The position numbers and the translations under genes are program-made. The notes under the pieces were generated by a model, which was not told the DNA's origin, ran no database searches, and saw nothing but the letters and a program-made list of their open reading frames with translations. Shown in pieces: positions 7,514-15,745 of a stretch of 64,000 nt of DNA; positions within the stretch are counted from its first letter, which is position 1, and every line of letters starts with the position of its first letter. The DNA is from Sporolactobacillus laevolacticus DSM 442 (lineage in GTDB: Bacteria; Bacillota; Bacilli; Bacillales; Sporolactobacillaceae), in the NCBI RefSeq assembly GCF_000497245.1, contig NZ_AWTC01000013.1, positions 119,085 through 183,084 on the forward strand, read 5' to 3'.

Positions 7514-9418
7514 TCAACCGAGAAGATCATAAATCAGATCTGCATTTTCAGCATCGATCAATTGATTAACTGTATTTTTGTTCACCAGCTTCGCCGCCGT
7601 ATCTGACAGATAGTGTAAATGAGCTTCGCTTCCCTTTGGCGGAATCAAGAACGCGATCACGAAAGATACCGGTTTTTGATCGAACGTTTGCCAATCTGAA
7701 ATCGGATCGGCCAGTTTGACGACCAGCATGGTGGCCTCCAAGATCGTATCGGATTGCGCATGAGGAATAGCAAATCCACCTTCCATGCCTGTTGATCCTT
7801 GTTCTTCTCGCTTTTGAAAAGCTTCAATCAGTTTGGCACGATCTTCAATCACGCCATTTTTGTAGGTATTCTCAGCTATAAACTGAAACAGTTTATCCTT
7901 GGTGTTAATATCTTTTTCGAAATAGATGTTTTCTTTTTTCAGCAAGCCTGTCTGCTGGACGGTTGGTGCTGATTCTTCGCGAGCTGCTTTTCCGCTTTGA
8001 ACTTCCGCTTCAGCTGCGAGTCGTGCATTCTGATTCTTAATAAAACGATGCTTCTGATCCAGACCAATCAGATAACCGGACACAAGTGCGCCTGCGAGGA
8101 TGGCGAGCACCCAAAGAAGCGGATGAGTGACAATCGGCAGCACGATGAACCCGCCGTGCGGTGCAGGCACCTGCACCTTCATATAGTAGGTCAGAATCGC
8201 TGCGATTGACGAACCGACCATCAGTGACGGAATGACTGTAAACGGACTCTTCGCCGCAAATGGAATCGCACCTTCAGTAATATGAGTGGAGCCAAGCAGA
8301 AAGTTGACATAACCAGCATTCCGCTCTTCCTTTTGAAAATATTTCCCAGCGAACAACACCGCAAATCCGGTTGCGATTGGTGGTGCGATGCAAGCTGCTG
8401 AAACACCAGCCATAAAGTAAAAGTTGCCTTGGCCAAGCAATGCCACCCCAGTCACATAGGCTGCTTTGTTCACCGGGCCGCCCATGTCAAACGCACACAT
8501 GATGCCGATGATCAGTCCAAGCACTAGGGGACTTTGATTCTGCATATTGCTTAAGAAATGCATCATACCTTCATTAATTGCTGTCATTGGCGAGGAAAGG
8601 AGAATCATCAGATAGCCGCCGATTAACCCGCCTAGCACCGGAAGAAGAAAAATAGATTTCAGACCATCCAGTTGTTTCGGCAATCCCTTCAAACCGTATT
8701 CAAGCAACAAGATCAAATATCCGGATAAGAAGCCGCTGACAATACCCCCAAGGAAGCCGGTTCCGTTTGTGAAAGCGATCATACCGGTGATAAATCCAAT
8801 TACGAGACCTGATCGTTTGCCAATCGCCTGAGCGATGTATGCGGACAGAATCGGCACCATTAATCCAAGGCCTACTTTGCCGATCGCATTTAGATTAGCC
8901 GCGAACACATTGTACTCATTGCTTTTCGGGTCGGCCGAATTAATCCCAAACATAAATGAAATAGCAAGCAGTACACCGCCCGCAACAACCACGGGAAGCA
9001 TATGGGAAACGCCGTTCATCAAATAAACATAGAGCTTATGAACAAATGATTCCTTTTCAACACCTACGTCCGTACTGCCTCCGCTTGGAGCCTGTCCGCT
9101 TTTAAACAGAGGAACGGAACCGTTTACAATTTCTTCAATCAATTTTTCCGGCTCTTTAATTCCTTTTGTTACCGAAACCTTGATCACACGCTTACCTGCA
9201 AAGCGATCCTCATCAACATCCTTGTCAGCTGCAATGATCACGCCATCCGCCTCTGCAATTTCTTTTGGTGTCAAGCCATTTTCAATACCGGATTGTCCAT
9301 GCGCTTCCACTTTTATTTCAATACCTTTTGCCTTTGCTGCATCTTCAAGTGCTTTCTTAGCCATGAACGTATGCGCAATACCCGTTGGGCATCCTGTCGC
9401 CGCAATGATTTTTGTCAT
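7514..9418 (-). CDS. fruA: Fructose PTS permease, EIIBCA order
   Basis: Membrane permease that imports fructose as fructose 1-phosphate. The 634-residue chain is arranged EIIB (about 1-100, phosphocysteine Cys10 in ATGCPTGIAHT), EIIC (about 125-470, Fru-type membrane domain with AFDMGGPVNKAAY) and EIIA (about 490-634, phosphohistidine in FAIPHAQSD). B. subtilis FruA has EIIA at the N-terminus, so the B-C-A order is a different fusion. The start overlaps the end of fruK by 4 bases (ATGA), indicating translational coupling. Pairing with 1-phosphofructokinase supports fructose as the substrate. Confidence 0.94.
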   Translation of the reverse strand: MTKIIAATGCPTGIAHTFMAKKALEDAAKAKGIEIKVEAHGQSGIENGLTPKEIAEADGVIIAADKDVDEDRFAGKRVIKVSVTKGIKEPEKLIEEIVNGSVPLFKSGQAPSGGSTDVGVEKESFVHKLYVYLMNGVSHMLPVVVAGGVLLAISFMFGINSADPKSNEYNVFAANLNAIGKVGLGLMVPILSAYIAQAIGKRSGLVIGFITGMIAFTNGTGFLGGIVSGFLSGYLILLLEYGLKGLPKQLDGLKSIFLLPVLGGLIGGYLMILLSSPMTAINEGMMHFLSNMQNQSPLVLGLIIGIMCAFDMGGPVNKAAYVTGVALLGQGNFYFMAGVSAACIAPPIATGFAVLFAGKYFQKEERNAGYVNFLLGSTHITEGAIPFAAKSPFTVIPSLMVGSSIAAILTYYMKVQVPAPHGGFIVLPIVTHPLLWVLAILAGALVSGYLIGLDQKHRFIKNQNARLAAEAEVQSGKAAREESAPTVQQTGLLKKENIYFEKDINTKDKLFQFIAENTYKNGVIEDRAKLIEAFQKREEQGSTGMEGGFAIPHAQSDTILEATMLVVKLADPISDWQTFDQKPVSFVIAFLIPPKGSEAHLHYLSDTAAKLVNKNTVNQLIDAENADLIYDLLG

Positions 9419-10359
9419 GATTTTCTTGCCCCCTTCACATTGATCGTTAATTTAATTTGTTTCATCAATTCCGGAACATCTTTCAAATCACTCAATCCTG
9501 CGGTAAAGGCCGTCGATGAACCCGCTGCCGTCGCATAAATTAAGGCATCTTCAAGCGTCTCTCCCTGAATAAGCGAACCAACGAAGGTCGCGAGTAGTGT
9601 ATCACCGGCACAAGCGGTGTTCACCACTTGCCCCTTTGGCGCTGTTGTGAACAGCACGCGCTTTCCATCAGCGTACATCGTCCCTTTTTCTCCTCGAGAT
9701 ACGAGCAGACGCTGCGCTCCTTTATGCAGCAATTGGTCTGCGGCCGCAATCAGCTGTTCTTCATCATCGAAGGTTGCCGGATCGACATCTAACCAGGCAG
9801 CTAATTCCTCATCACTAGGCTTAATAAGATAGGGTTCATCGACCAGACAACTGATCAACGTATCCGAACTGACATCCAGAACCAGATCGAAACCAATCTG
9901 CTTTGATAATTCGGAGATTTTCTTTAAAATCGCATCATCTACGCCTCTTGGCAAGCTTCCCGAAACAAATAGCATATCCTTCGAAGATAGCGTTCCGATT
10001 TTTTTTATCAGTTTCTCCTGTGCCTCCATGCTGATTTCAGGTCCGCGATTTACCGCCTTAAACTCTCGCAATCCCGCTTTGATAAATGTATTGATACGGG
10101 TAATGCCGTCAACGCTGACAAAGTCGGTGGCAATGCCAGTCCGTTCGAGTTCTTCTTGTATATACCTCCCAGTGAATCCGCCCAAGAAACCAGTCGCCAC
10201 GCTGTCTATGCCCATTTTTTTCAGCATAAAAGAGATATTTATTGTTTTTCCGTTTGCCTGATAGTCTTCGAAAATACTCCGATTGACCACATGCGGTTCA
10301 AAGTTTTCAAATTCAGTAAATAGATCAATAGCTGGATTCATCGTGCATGTATAGATCAT
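9415..10359 (-). CDS. fruK: 1-phosphofructokinase
   Basis: PfkB-family sugar kinase that phosphorylates fructose 1-phosphate to fructose 1,6-bisphosphate. The 314 residues start with MIYTCTMNPAID, contain the substrate-binding block GKTINIS near residue 37, and end with the PfkB signature NTACAGDTLLATFVG (about 250), whose Asp is the catalytic base. The tagatose-6-phosphate kinase family looks similar, but the overlap with fruA settles the role. It is the first gene of the operon, divergent from the RpiR-type regulator gene across 119 bases. Confidence 0.94.
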   Translation of the reverse strand: MIYTCTMNPAIDLFTEFENFEPHVVNRSIFEDYQANGKTINISFMLKKMGIDSVATGFLGGFTGRYIQEELERTGIATDFVSVDGITRINTFIKAGLREFKAVNRGPEISMEAQEKLIKKIGTLSSKDMLFVSGSLPRGVDDAILKKISELSKQIGFDLVLDVSSDTLISCLVDEPYLIKPSDEELAAWLDVDPATFDDEEQLIAAADQLLHKGAQRLLVSRGEKGTMYADGKRVLFTTAPKGQVVNTACAGDTLLATFVGSLIQGETLEDALIYATAAGSSTAFTAGLSDLKDVPELMKQIKLTINVKGARKS

Positions 10360-10419
10360 GTAGCTTCCCTCACTTTCACTTCTGTCTTCTCTACTCTTCT
10401 ATTTTGCCATGTTTTTCGA

Positions 10420-10433
10420 TGAAAATGTTTTCG
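10420..10433. promoter_or_regulatory. CRE-like palindrome in the fruK/regulator intergenic region
   Basis: TGAAAATGTTTTCG lies between the divergent fruK and RpiR-type genes. It is a short inverted repeat (GAAAA-TG-TTTTC) with two mismatches to the CcpA consensus. It could equally be the operator of the neighbouring regulator. Confidence 0.35.
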
Positions 10434-10478
10434 GAAAAGGCTATACTTAATGTAAAGGTTTTCAAAATGGAGGATTGT

Positions 10479-11258
10479 ATGGACTTTTCTTTTTTTGAAC
10501 GTGTTAATCACTATTTCGATACGTTAAGTGACAGTGAAAAATATTTGCTGAGTTATATACAAGACCACTTAAGCGAGATGCCGGAAATATCAATCGTTCG
10601 ATTAAGCCAGAATGCGAATGTGTCGACGGCGACCATCGTCCGCACGATGAAAAAATTAGGCTATGACGGGTTTACATCCTTCAAAATTCGGTTAAAAGAT
10701 GAGCATCAGCTCGCGCCTGAATTTTCAATTGTTGAACAAGTAGATAACAAGATCAAAGAAGTAATCTTGAAAAATGAACATGAAGTGAGCAAAACCATAC
10801 AGATGCTAGACCGAGGCACTATCGAGGATGTGCTGCAAAAAATCATTTATTCACGCAAAATCGTTCTGTTCGCCCGAGGGTTTTCAGAGCTGATCGCCAA
10901 AGAGATGACCGTTAAATTCCAGCTTGCCGGAAAGTATTGCGAGATGCATGATGACCCCAATATTATAAAAACGATCAGCCAGCGTATTGATAAGAAGGAT
11001 CTGGTCATTTTCATATCCTTGAACGGAAGCACAGAAGAACTGGTAAAGGCTGCAAAAAATTGCAAGGCGAATGGCGTCAGCACAGTCACACTGACTGCAA
11101 ACCGAGAAAGTCCGCTCTATGCGCTTTCTGAGCTTGCGCTTGTCGGCTACAAATCAAAAATTTCTTATTTCCCCGACTATGAGGTGCGGTCGCGTCTTCC
11201 GCTTCAAGTTATGGCGAGAATTATTCTTGACGCTTTTGCCATTCGGACGCGCTCGTAA
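10479..11258 (+). CDS. RpiR-family transcriptional regulator with SIS domain
   Basis: A 259-residue regulator with an N-terminal RpiR-type helix-turn-helix (IVRLSQNANVSTATIVRTMKKL, about 40-60) and a C-terminal SIS domain that binds phosphosugars (ISLNGSTEELVKAAKNCKANG, about 185-205). The ATG at 10479 follows GGAGG by five bases; the frame extends further upstream without a ribosome-binding site. Divergent placement from fruK-fruA suggests it senses fructose 1-phosphate or a related sugar phosphate and controls that operon. Bacilli usually use a DeoR-family FruR here, so this is a different regulator type. Confidence 0.85.
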   Translation: MDFSFFERVNHYFDTLSDSEKYLLSYIQDHLSEMPEISIVRLSQNANVSTATIVRTMKKLGYDGFTSFKIRLKDEHQLAPEFSIVEQVDNKIKEVILKNEHEVSKTIQMLDRGTIEDVLQKIIYSRKIVLFARGFSELIAKEMTVKFQLAGKYCEMHDDPNIIKTISQRIDKKDLVIFISLNGSTEELVKAAKNCKANGVSTVTLTANRESPLYALSELALVGYKSKISYFPDYEVRSRLPLQVMARIILDAFAIRTRS

Positions 11259-11452
11259 ATAGACACGTTACAAGGATATTCCGAAATGGAATCATGGGCT
11301 ATCTTAAAAAGAATAGAGATCAGCAGCTTGATGGTCATGAATACTCTCTCACTATGGTAAAATAATAGATACTATTCATTTGCGGTTTGTTGCGTGATTA
11401 TCTTTGTAGATTGCGCATGTGCCGCCATACATAGATTTGGAGGATTGATTGA

Positions 11453-11836
11453 ATGAAAAAGCAAATCGCAACAAACGCTGCGCCTAAGGCAGTCGGCCCT
11501 TATTCCCAGGCTGTTGCTGCAGGCGACTTTCTGTTCGCATCCGGACAGATCCCCCTGGATCCGGCAACCGGAGAAATCGTTGAAGGCGGTATTGAAGCTC
11601 AGGCTGAACGCGTCTTTCTCAATCTGAAAGCCGTATTAAACGAAGCTGGTCTTGATTTTTCAGATGTCGTGAGTGCAACCGTTTATCTCGCAGATATTAA
11701 TGATTTTGCGACCGTCAACACCATTTACTCGACTCATTTCACAGGCGAAATCTTGCCGGCACGCTGCGCTTTTCAAGTTGCCGCCCTGCCAAAGCAAGCG
11801 AAATTGGAAATTTCCTGTGTCGCATATAGAGGGTAA
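11453..11836 (+). CDS. ridA: RidA/YjgF family 2-iminobutanoate/2-iminopropanoate deaminase
   Basis: A 127-residue protein of the RidA family, which hydrolyses reactive enamine/imine intermediates made by PLP enzymes. The conserved elements are present: GPYSQAV near residue 15, FASGQIPLDPATGE near 30, the key arginine in PARCAFQVAALP near 105, and the terminal EISCVAY. Good ribosome-binding site (GGAGGATTG). It is a single-gene unit with its own terminator. The product would be useful to a cell with many PLP enzymes, such as the diaminopropionate lyase and aminotransferases in this window. Confidence 0.93.
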   Translation: MKKQIATNAAPKAVGPYSQAVAAGDFLFASGQIPLDPATGEIVEGGIEAQAERVFLNLKAVLNEAGLDFSDVVSATVYLADINDFATVNTIYSTHFTGEILPARCAFQVAALPKQAKLEISCVAYRG

Positions 11837-11841
11837 AAAAG

Positions 11842-11868
11842 GATCGGGCAAACGCCTGATCTTTTTTT
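11842..11868 (+). terminator. Terminator of ridA
   Basis: The stem GATCGGGC / GCCTGATC with a 4-base loop is followed by seven T, six bases after the ridA stop. Confidence 0.9.
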
Positions 11869-12039
11869 AATTTGTAGAAAACCCCGACTCTTTTTTTGGT
11901 TTACGTAATTGGAACGTACTGCGCAATAATAAGATGCATGAGTACGAAAGTATTCGTCTTGATTCAGTGCCGTTGTTCCCTAACTCGGAGCGGTTGATGA
12001 TCAGTTCATTGCGCTCAGCTGATTTGGTGCGCCTAGGTA

Positions 12040-12137
12040 CGATTAGTTCTTCTCCTTCATTCTTAGCTTACTGATTCAATAAGTTAACGATTTAATCAGC
12101 AGGTTAGCTGATTATTCAGTAGGTTAGTAATTAAATT
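12040..12137. repeat. Degenerate tandem repeat, about 20-bp period
   Basis: The 391-base gap between ridA and the WYL regulator holds a terminator and this array. Units starting with TTAG or TTAAC begin at about 12043, 12063, 12084, 12104 and 12124, giving spacings of 20, 21, 20 and 20. Units also share GATT and CAGTAGG/CAGCAGG. The rest of the gap, including 11880-12040, shows only looser related motifs and no reading frame. Confidence 0.55.
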
Positions 12138-12227
12138 GCCACGCCGTATCCGTCTTCTATTTAAGATTATAAAACCTAATCCACACCCTCAAAATTAATG
12201 ATATATAATAACTTTGGGTGATGTTTC

Positions 12228-13130
12228 ATGCAAATCAGCAGATTATTTACAACTGTCTATATTTTGCTCAATAAAAAGAAAGTAACCGCGAAAGAGTTAG
12301 CTTCGTATTTTGAAGTTTCTGTGCGGACAATATATCGTGACATAGATACGCTATCAGCGTCTGGAATACCAATATATACAAGCAAAGGAAAAAACGGAGG
12401 AGTTAGTCTCCTTGAAAATTTTGTATTGGATAAATCTCTTCTTTCCGATCAGGAGCAGGATGAAGTATTGATGAGCCTGCAAAGCCTTAGTTCTTTGGAT
12501 GTTCCTGATGTAGATCCATTGCTCAATAAATTAAAAACTCTTTTCAGCAAACAAAGCACAAATTGGATAGATATTGATTTTTCTCACTGGGGCAGCAGTA
12601 ACAATGAACGTCAAAAATTTACTTCGTTAAAAATAGCTATTTTGAATCAAACGCCTGTGACTTTTGACTATTATAGTTCGTACGGCGAAAAGACTGAGAG
12701 GACGGTTGAACCTCTAAAGATTCTTTTTAAAGGACAGAGTTGGTATCTCTATGGTTATTGCCGACTGAAAAAGGATTTGAGGCTTTTCAAGATTACTCGA
12801 ATGAAGGATCTCACTCCATTGAATGAAACCTTTGAAAGAGAAATTTCTGGCGATATTTGGCATAACTTTCAATCCAAACATGCTAGGGACGTCACACTTG
12901 TTATAAAATTTGATAAAAAGATTGCTTACAGAGTCTATGACGAGTTTGATCCAACATGTATTCAGAAACATGAAGATGGGTGTTTTACTGTTACGGTGAC
13001 TTTTCCTGAGAATGAGTGGGTTTACGACTATATCCTGTCATATGGTTGTCATGCCGAGGTATTAGCGCCAATACATATTCGTGACATCATAAAAAGAAAA
13101 TTTGAAGAAGGCTTGAAAAAATATTTATAA
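12228..13130 (+). CDS. WYL-domain transcriptional regulator (YafY/DeoR-like HTH)
   Basis: A 300-residue regulator. The N-terminal HTH_11 domain (KVTAKELASYFEVSVRTIYRDIDTL, about 19-43) is followed by a WYL domain (about 140-220, WYLYGYCRLKKDLRLFKITRM) and a WCX-type C-terminal extension. WYL domains bind small ligands or nucleic acid. The gene is visibly more AT-rich than the neighbouring sugar genes. The GyrI-like protein gene 98 bases downstream on the same strand is a frequent partner of such regulators and may form a sensing pair with it. The target is unknown. Confidence 0.85.
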   Translation: MQISRLFTTVYILLNKKKVTAKELASYFEVSVRTIYRDIDTLSASGIPIYTSKGKNGGVSLLENFVLDKSLLSDQEQDEVLMSLQSLSSLDVPDVDPLLNKLKTLFSKQSTNWIDIDFSHWGSSNNERQKFTSLKIAILNQTPVTFDYYSSYGEKTERTVEPLKILFKGQSWYLYGYCRLKKDLRLFKITRMKDLTPLNETFEREISGDIWHNFQSKHARDVTLVIKFDKKIAYRVYDEFDPTCIQKHEDGCFTVTVTFPENEWVYDYILSYGCHAEVLAPIHIRDIIKRKFEEGLKKYL

Positions 13131-13228
13131 TATGACAGATAGTTGCCATATTATCAGTTCTATACTGAAAACGTCACAATAAGTGAAAGAAAAGTTCATC
13201 CTGCTAAATAATGTGGAGGAATGTGCAT

Positions 13229-13855
13229 ATGGATAAAGTGGATTACAAGAAGAACTTCAAGGATTTATATGTGCCCAAGCAACAACCGGTACTTATAAAC
13301 ATACCTACGATCAATTTTATTTTGATTGAAGGTAATGGTGATCCCAATTGTGAAGCATTTGCTCAAGCCACAGCCGCCATTTACGCTCTCAGTTATGCGG
13401 TGAGAATGTCCTATAAAAGTAAAGATGTTCCCAGAAGCTATTATCATTACACCGTTTTTCCGCTTGAGGGAATTTGGGATCTGGTGGATAAAACCTTGCC
13501 ACCTACTGTTAAAAGTAATTTAAAGTATCAATTGATGATCCGTCAGCCTGACTTTCTGACGGCTGATTTATTTGATCGGTTTTTATCCGAAACAAAAAAG
13601 AAAAAGCCCAATCCTTTTCTGGATGTAGCAAGATTCGTCTCAATAAGTGAAGGTTTATGCTGTCAGATGCTTCATAAGGGAAGTTATGATGACGAGCCAG
13701 CGAGCTTTGAAATAATGTCTAACTTTTGTGTGGAAAATAGGTATAAGAGAATATCTAATACACATCGGGAGATCTATCTGTCAGATCCTCGAAAAATTGA
13801 AGTTGATAAGCGGAGAACAGTTCTTCGGTATCAGGTCATGGCAACAGAGAAGTAA
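13229..13855 (+). CDS. GyrI-like small-molecule-binding protein
   Basis: A 208-residue protein of the GyrI-like family (COG4832 type): the N-terminal strand with INFILIEGNGDPN, the repeated SHS2-like halves and the LEGIWDLVD and QPDFLTADLFDRF segments fit. These proteins bind hydrophobic or cationic small molecules, and some hydrolyse them. The ATG at 13229 is chosen because GGAGG lies just upstream and the longer frame begins inside it. Same strand and base composition as the WYL regulator, so it was probably acquired or is regulated together with it. The ligand is unknown. Confidence 0.78.
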   Translation: MDKVDYKKNFKDLYVPKQQPVLINIPTINFILIEGNGDPNCEAFAQATAAIYALSYAVRMSYKSKDVPRSYYHYTVFPLEGIWDLVDKTLPPTVKSNLKYQLMIRQPDFLTADLFDRFLSETKKKKPNPFLDVARFVSISEGLCCQMLHKGSYDDEPASFEIMSNFCVENRYKRISNTHREIYLSDPRKIEVDKRRTVLRYQVMATEK

Positions 13856-13966
13856 TCTGATTACAATAAAGTTTCTTATTATGATACTGCGTATTATATC
13901 CATCAACCGTCCTTTAACATCCATTGGTGTGTTATCCATACCACACGAATTTTTTCTTAAACAAAA

Positions 13967-14001
13967 ACAATCTGCCGACAATTTTTCTGCTGGCAGATTG
14001 T
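13967..14001. terminator. Bidirectional terminator between convergent genes
   Basis: A perfect 10-bp stem ACAATCTGCC / GGCAGATTGT, with T-runs on both sides, lies between the GyrI-like gene (plus) and the PTS EIIC gene (minus). Confidence 0.85.
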
Positions 14002-14037
14002 TTTCTAGATTTTTTTCACAACAGTTACTACTCTTTA

Positions 14038-15432
14038 TTAAACACTCTGACCTGAATTCTCATCTTCATCGTAATAGTTATTTAATGCGTGTGTCTTGGT
14101 TTTAACTAAGTTTGGAATAAAAAGTGCCAAGAGCGCAATAATCACAATTGCATATACCGCTATGCTACCTAGAAGGCTGTTGCTTTGCCCAAGCAAAATG
14201 CCAATCAGAGTGAAATCGAGATCTCCGAATGTAGTGTTTGCAAAGCCGAGACCCCCGAGTACCGGAAGCAACGCGGCAGGCAGGAAAGCAAGCAATAAGC
14301 CGTAGACAAAGGAACCGGCAATGGCCCCTCTTCGTCCTCCCGTCGCATTTCCGAAGATTCCGGCAGTTGCCCCGCAAAAGAAATGAGGAACAAGTCCGGG
14401 AACAATCAGGACACCGCCAAAGACACCAAGCAGCAGCATACCGATCACACCGCCAATAAAGCTGCAGACAAAGCCAATGATGACTGCTGTCTGTCCGTAG
14501 GTGAAGAATACGGCACAGTCCACTGCCGGAACAGCATTTGGAATTACTTTTTTAGCAATCCCCTGAAATGCAGGAATAAGATCGGCAAGAATCATTCGGA
14601 CTCCTGCATAGACGACCGCCACACCAACCGCAAAGTTTAATCCATTAATAATTGCAAAAATAAATGGCGACTGTCCGTTTGAAATGGTCTCTATATATTT
14701 TGGACCGGCAGCAATTGCAGCTACCAAATAGAAGAAGACCATCGTTATAGCTGTAGCTATTGTAGTGTTCCGTAAAAAACCCCATTTTTCCGGAATTTCT
14801 AGTTTTTCAGTACTTTTTTCCGGATCTCCAACCTTTGATCCGATCCAGGATGACAAGTAATAGCCCAGACTGCCGAAATGCCCCATCGCAATCTCATCAC
14901 CATCGGTCACTTTTAATGTATAGCGTTGTCCGATTGCTGGTGAAATCGCACTCCATGCACCGAGCAATATGCCACCGCACAATACAATCATGAAGCTATT
15001 GATACCGGTTGCGCTAAGTACTGCTGAAAGCAAGCAAGCCATATAAAAGCTATGATGACCGGTGAGAAAGACATATTTATATTTGGTAACTCGAGCAAAA
15101 AACAGATTTAGTAGCAAACCAAGAACCAGAATGAGCATTGTATTCACGCCAAGTACCTTTTGCGCAACAGCAACGATAGCTTCATTGTTTGGGACAACGC
15201 CTCTTATATGGAACCCATGATTGATCATTTTCCCAAGTGGATCAAGACTTGAAACAATGAACGTCGCACCGGCGCTCAACATCAGATAACCAAAAATAGG
15301 CCCCAATGTGCCGGTCAATATTTTATGTGCAGGACTCTTAAGCGCAAGCAGACCGACCATAGACATAAGACCGAGTAACAACGCTGGCTGGGAGATAACG
15401 CTCTGAAAAAAATTAAGAATTTCTTGGATCAT
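14038..15432 (-). CDS. Ascorbate-family PTS EIIC (UlaA/SgaT-like)
   Basis: A polytopic membrane protein of about 464 residues and the translocating subunit of an ascorbate/galactitol-type PTS. Family features are LGLMSMVGLLALKSPAHKI at the start, LTGHHSFYMA (about 125) and the GLVPHFFCGATAGIFGNATGG block near 355. An in-frame GTG three codons upstream lies within the ribosome-binding site (AGAGGGGTG), so the ATG at 15432 is used. The EIIB gene lies 16 bases upstream. The substrate is uncertain: no UlaG, UlaD, UlaE or UlaF enzymes are in the window, so it could be ascorbate or a pentitol-type compound that feeds the neighbouring pentose phosphate genes. Confidence 0.88.
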   Translation of the reverse strand: MIQEILNFFQSVISQPALLLGLMSMVGLLALKSPAHKILTGTLGPIFGYLMLSAGATFIVSSLDPLGKMINHGFHIRGVVPNNEAIVAVAQKVLGVNTMLILVLGLLLNLFFARVTKYKYVFLTGHHSFYMACLLSAVLSATGINSFMIVLCGGILLGAWSAISPAIGQRYTLKVTDGDEIAMGHFGSLGYYLSSWIGSKVGDPEKSTEKLEIPEKWGFLRNTTIATAITMVFFYLVAAIAAGPKYIETISNGQSPFIFAIINGLNFAVGVAVVYAGVRMILADLIPAFQGIAKKVIPNAVPAVDCAVFFTYGQTAVIIGFVCSFIGGVIGMLLLGVFGGVLIVPGLVPHFFCGATAGIFGNATGGRRGAIAGSFVYGLLLAFLPAALLPVLGGLGFANTTFGDLDFTLIGILLGQSNSLLGSIAVYAIVIIALLALFIPNLVKTKTHALNNYYDEDENSGQSV

Positions 15433-15448
15433 GGTTAACACCCCTCTG

Positions 15449-15733
15449 TTAGTGTTGATTCAATTCCTGTAAAACCGGTAAAATGTCTGCAGTTATCTTT
15501 TTCTTGTTAATGTAACTGCGGATGACTGCAACCCGGCGTTTGCCCCCTTCAAGCTGCGAGGCAAGTTCCTTAACAGTCACGAGCAAATCACAGTCTTTAC
15601 CTAAAGCCGCATTAAAATCTGAAGACTCTACCTGGGCCGCAATACCTTGTTCTTCGCAAATTTCCTCAATTTTCATTTTCAGCATTAAACTGCTTCCAAT
15701 CCCATTCCCGCAAACGGTTACAATTTTAATCAT
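15449..15733 (-). CDS. Ascorbate-family PTS EIIB (UlaB/SgaB-like)
   Basis: A 94-residue cytosolic EIIB with the phosphocysteine at residue 8 in TVCGNGIGSSLMLK, typical of Lac/Gat/Ula-type EIIB domains. It passes phosphate from EIIA to the substrate bound by EIIC. It lies between the PRD regulator (12-base gap) and EIIC (16-base gap), so the three form one operon. No free EIIA gene is nearby. The EIIA-like C-terminus of the adjacent regulator might serve, or a distant EIIA. Confidence 0.9.
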   Translation of the reverse strand: MIKIVTVCGNGIGSSLMLKMKIEEICEEQGIAAQVESSDFNAALGKDCDLLVTVKELASQLEGGKRRVAVIRSYINKKKITADILPVLQELNQH

Positions 15734-15745
15734 GATGACTTCCTC

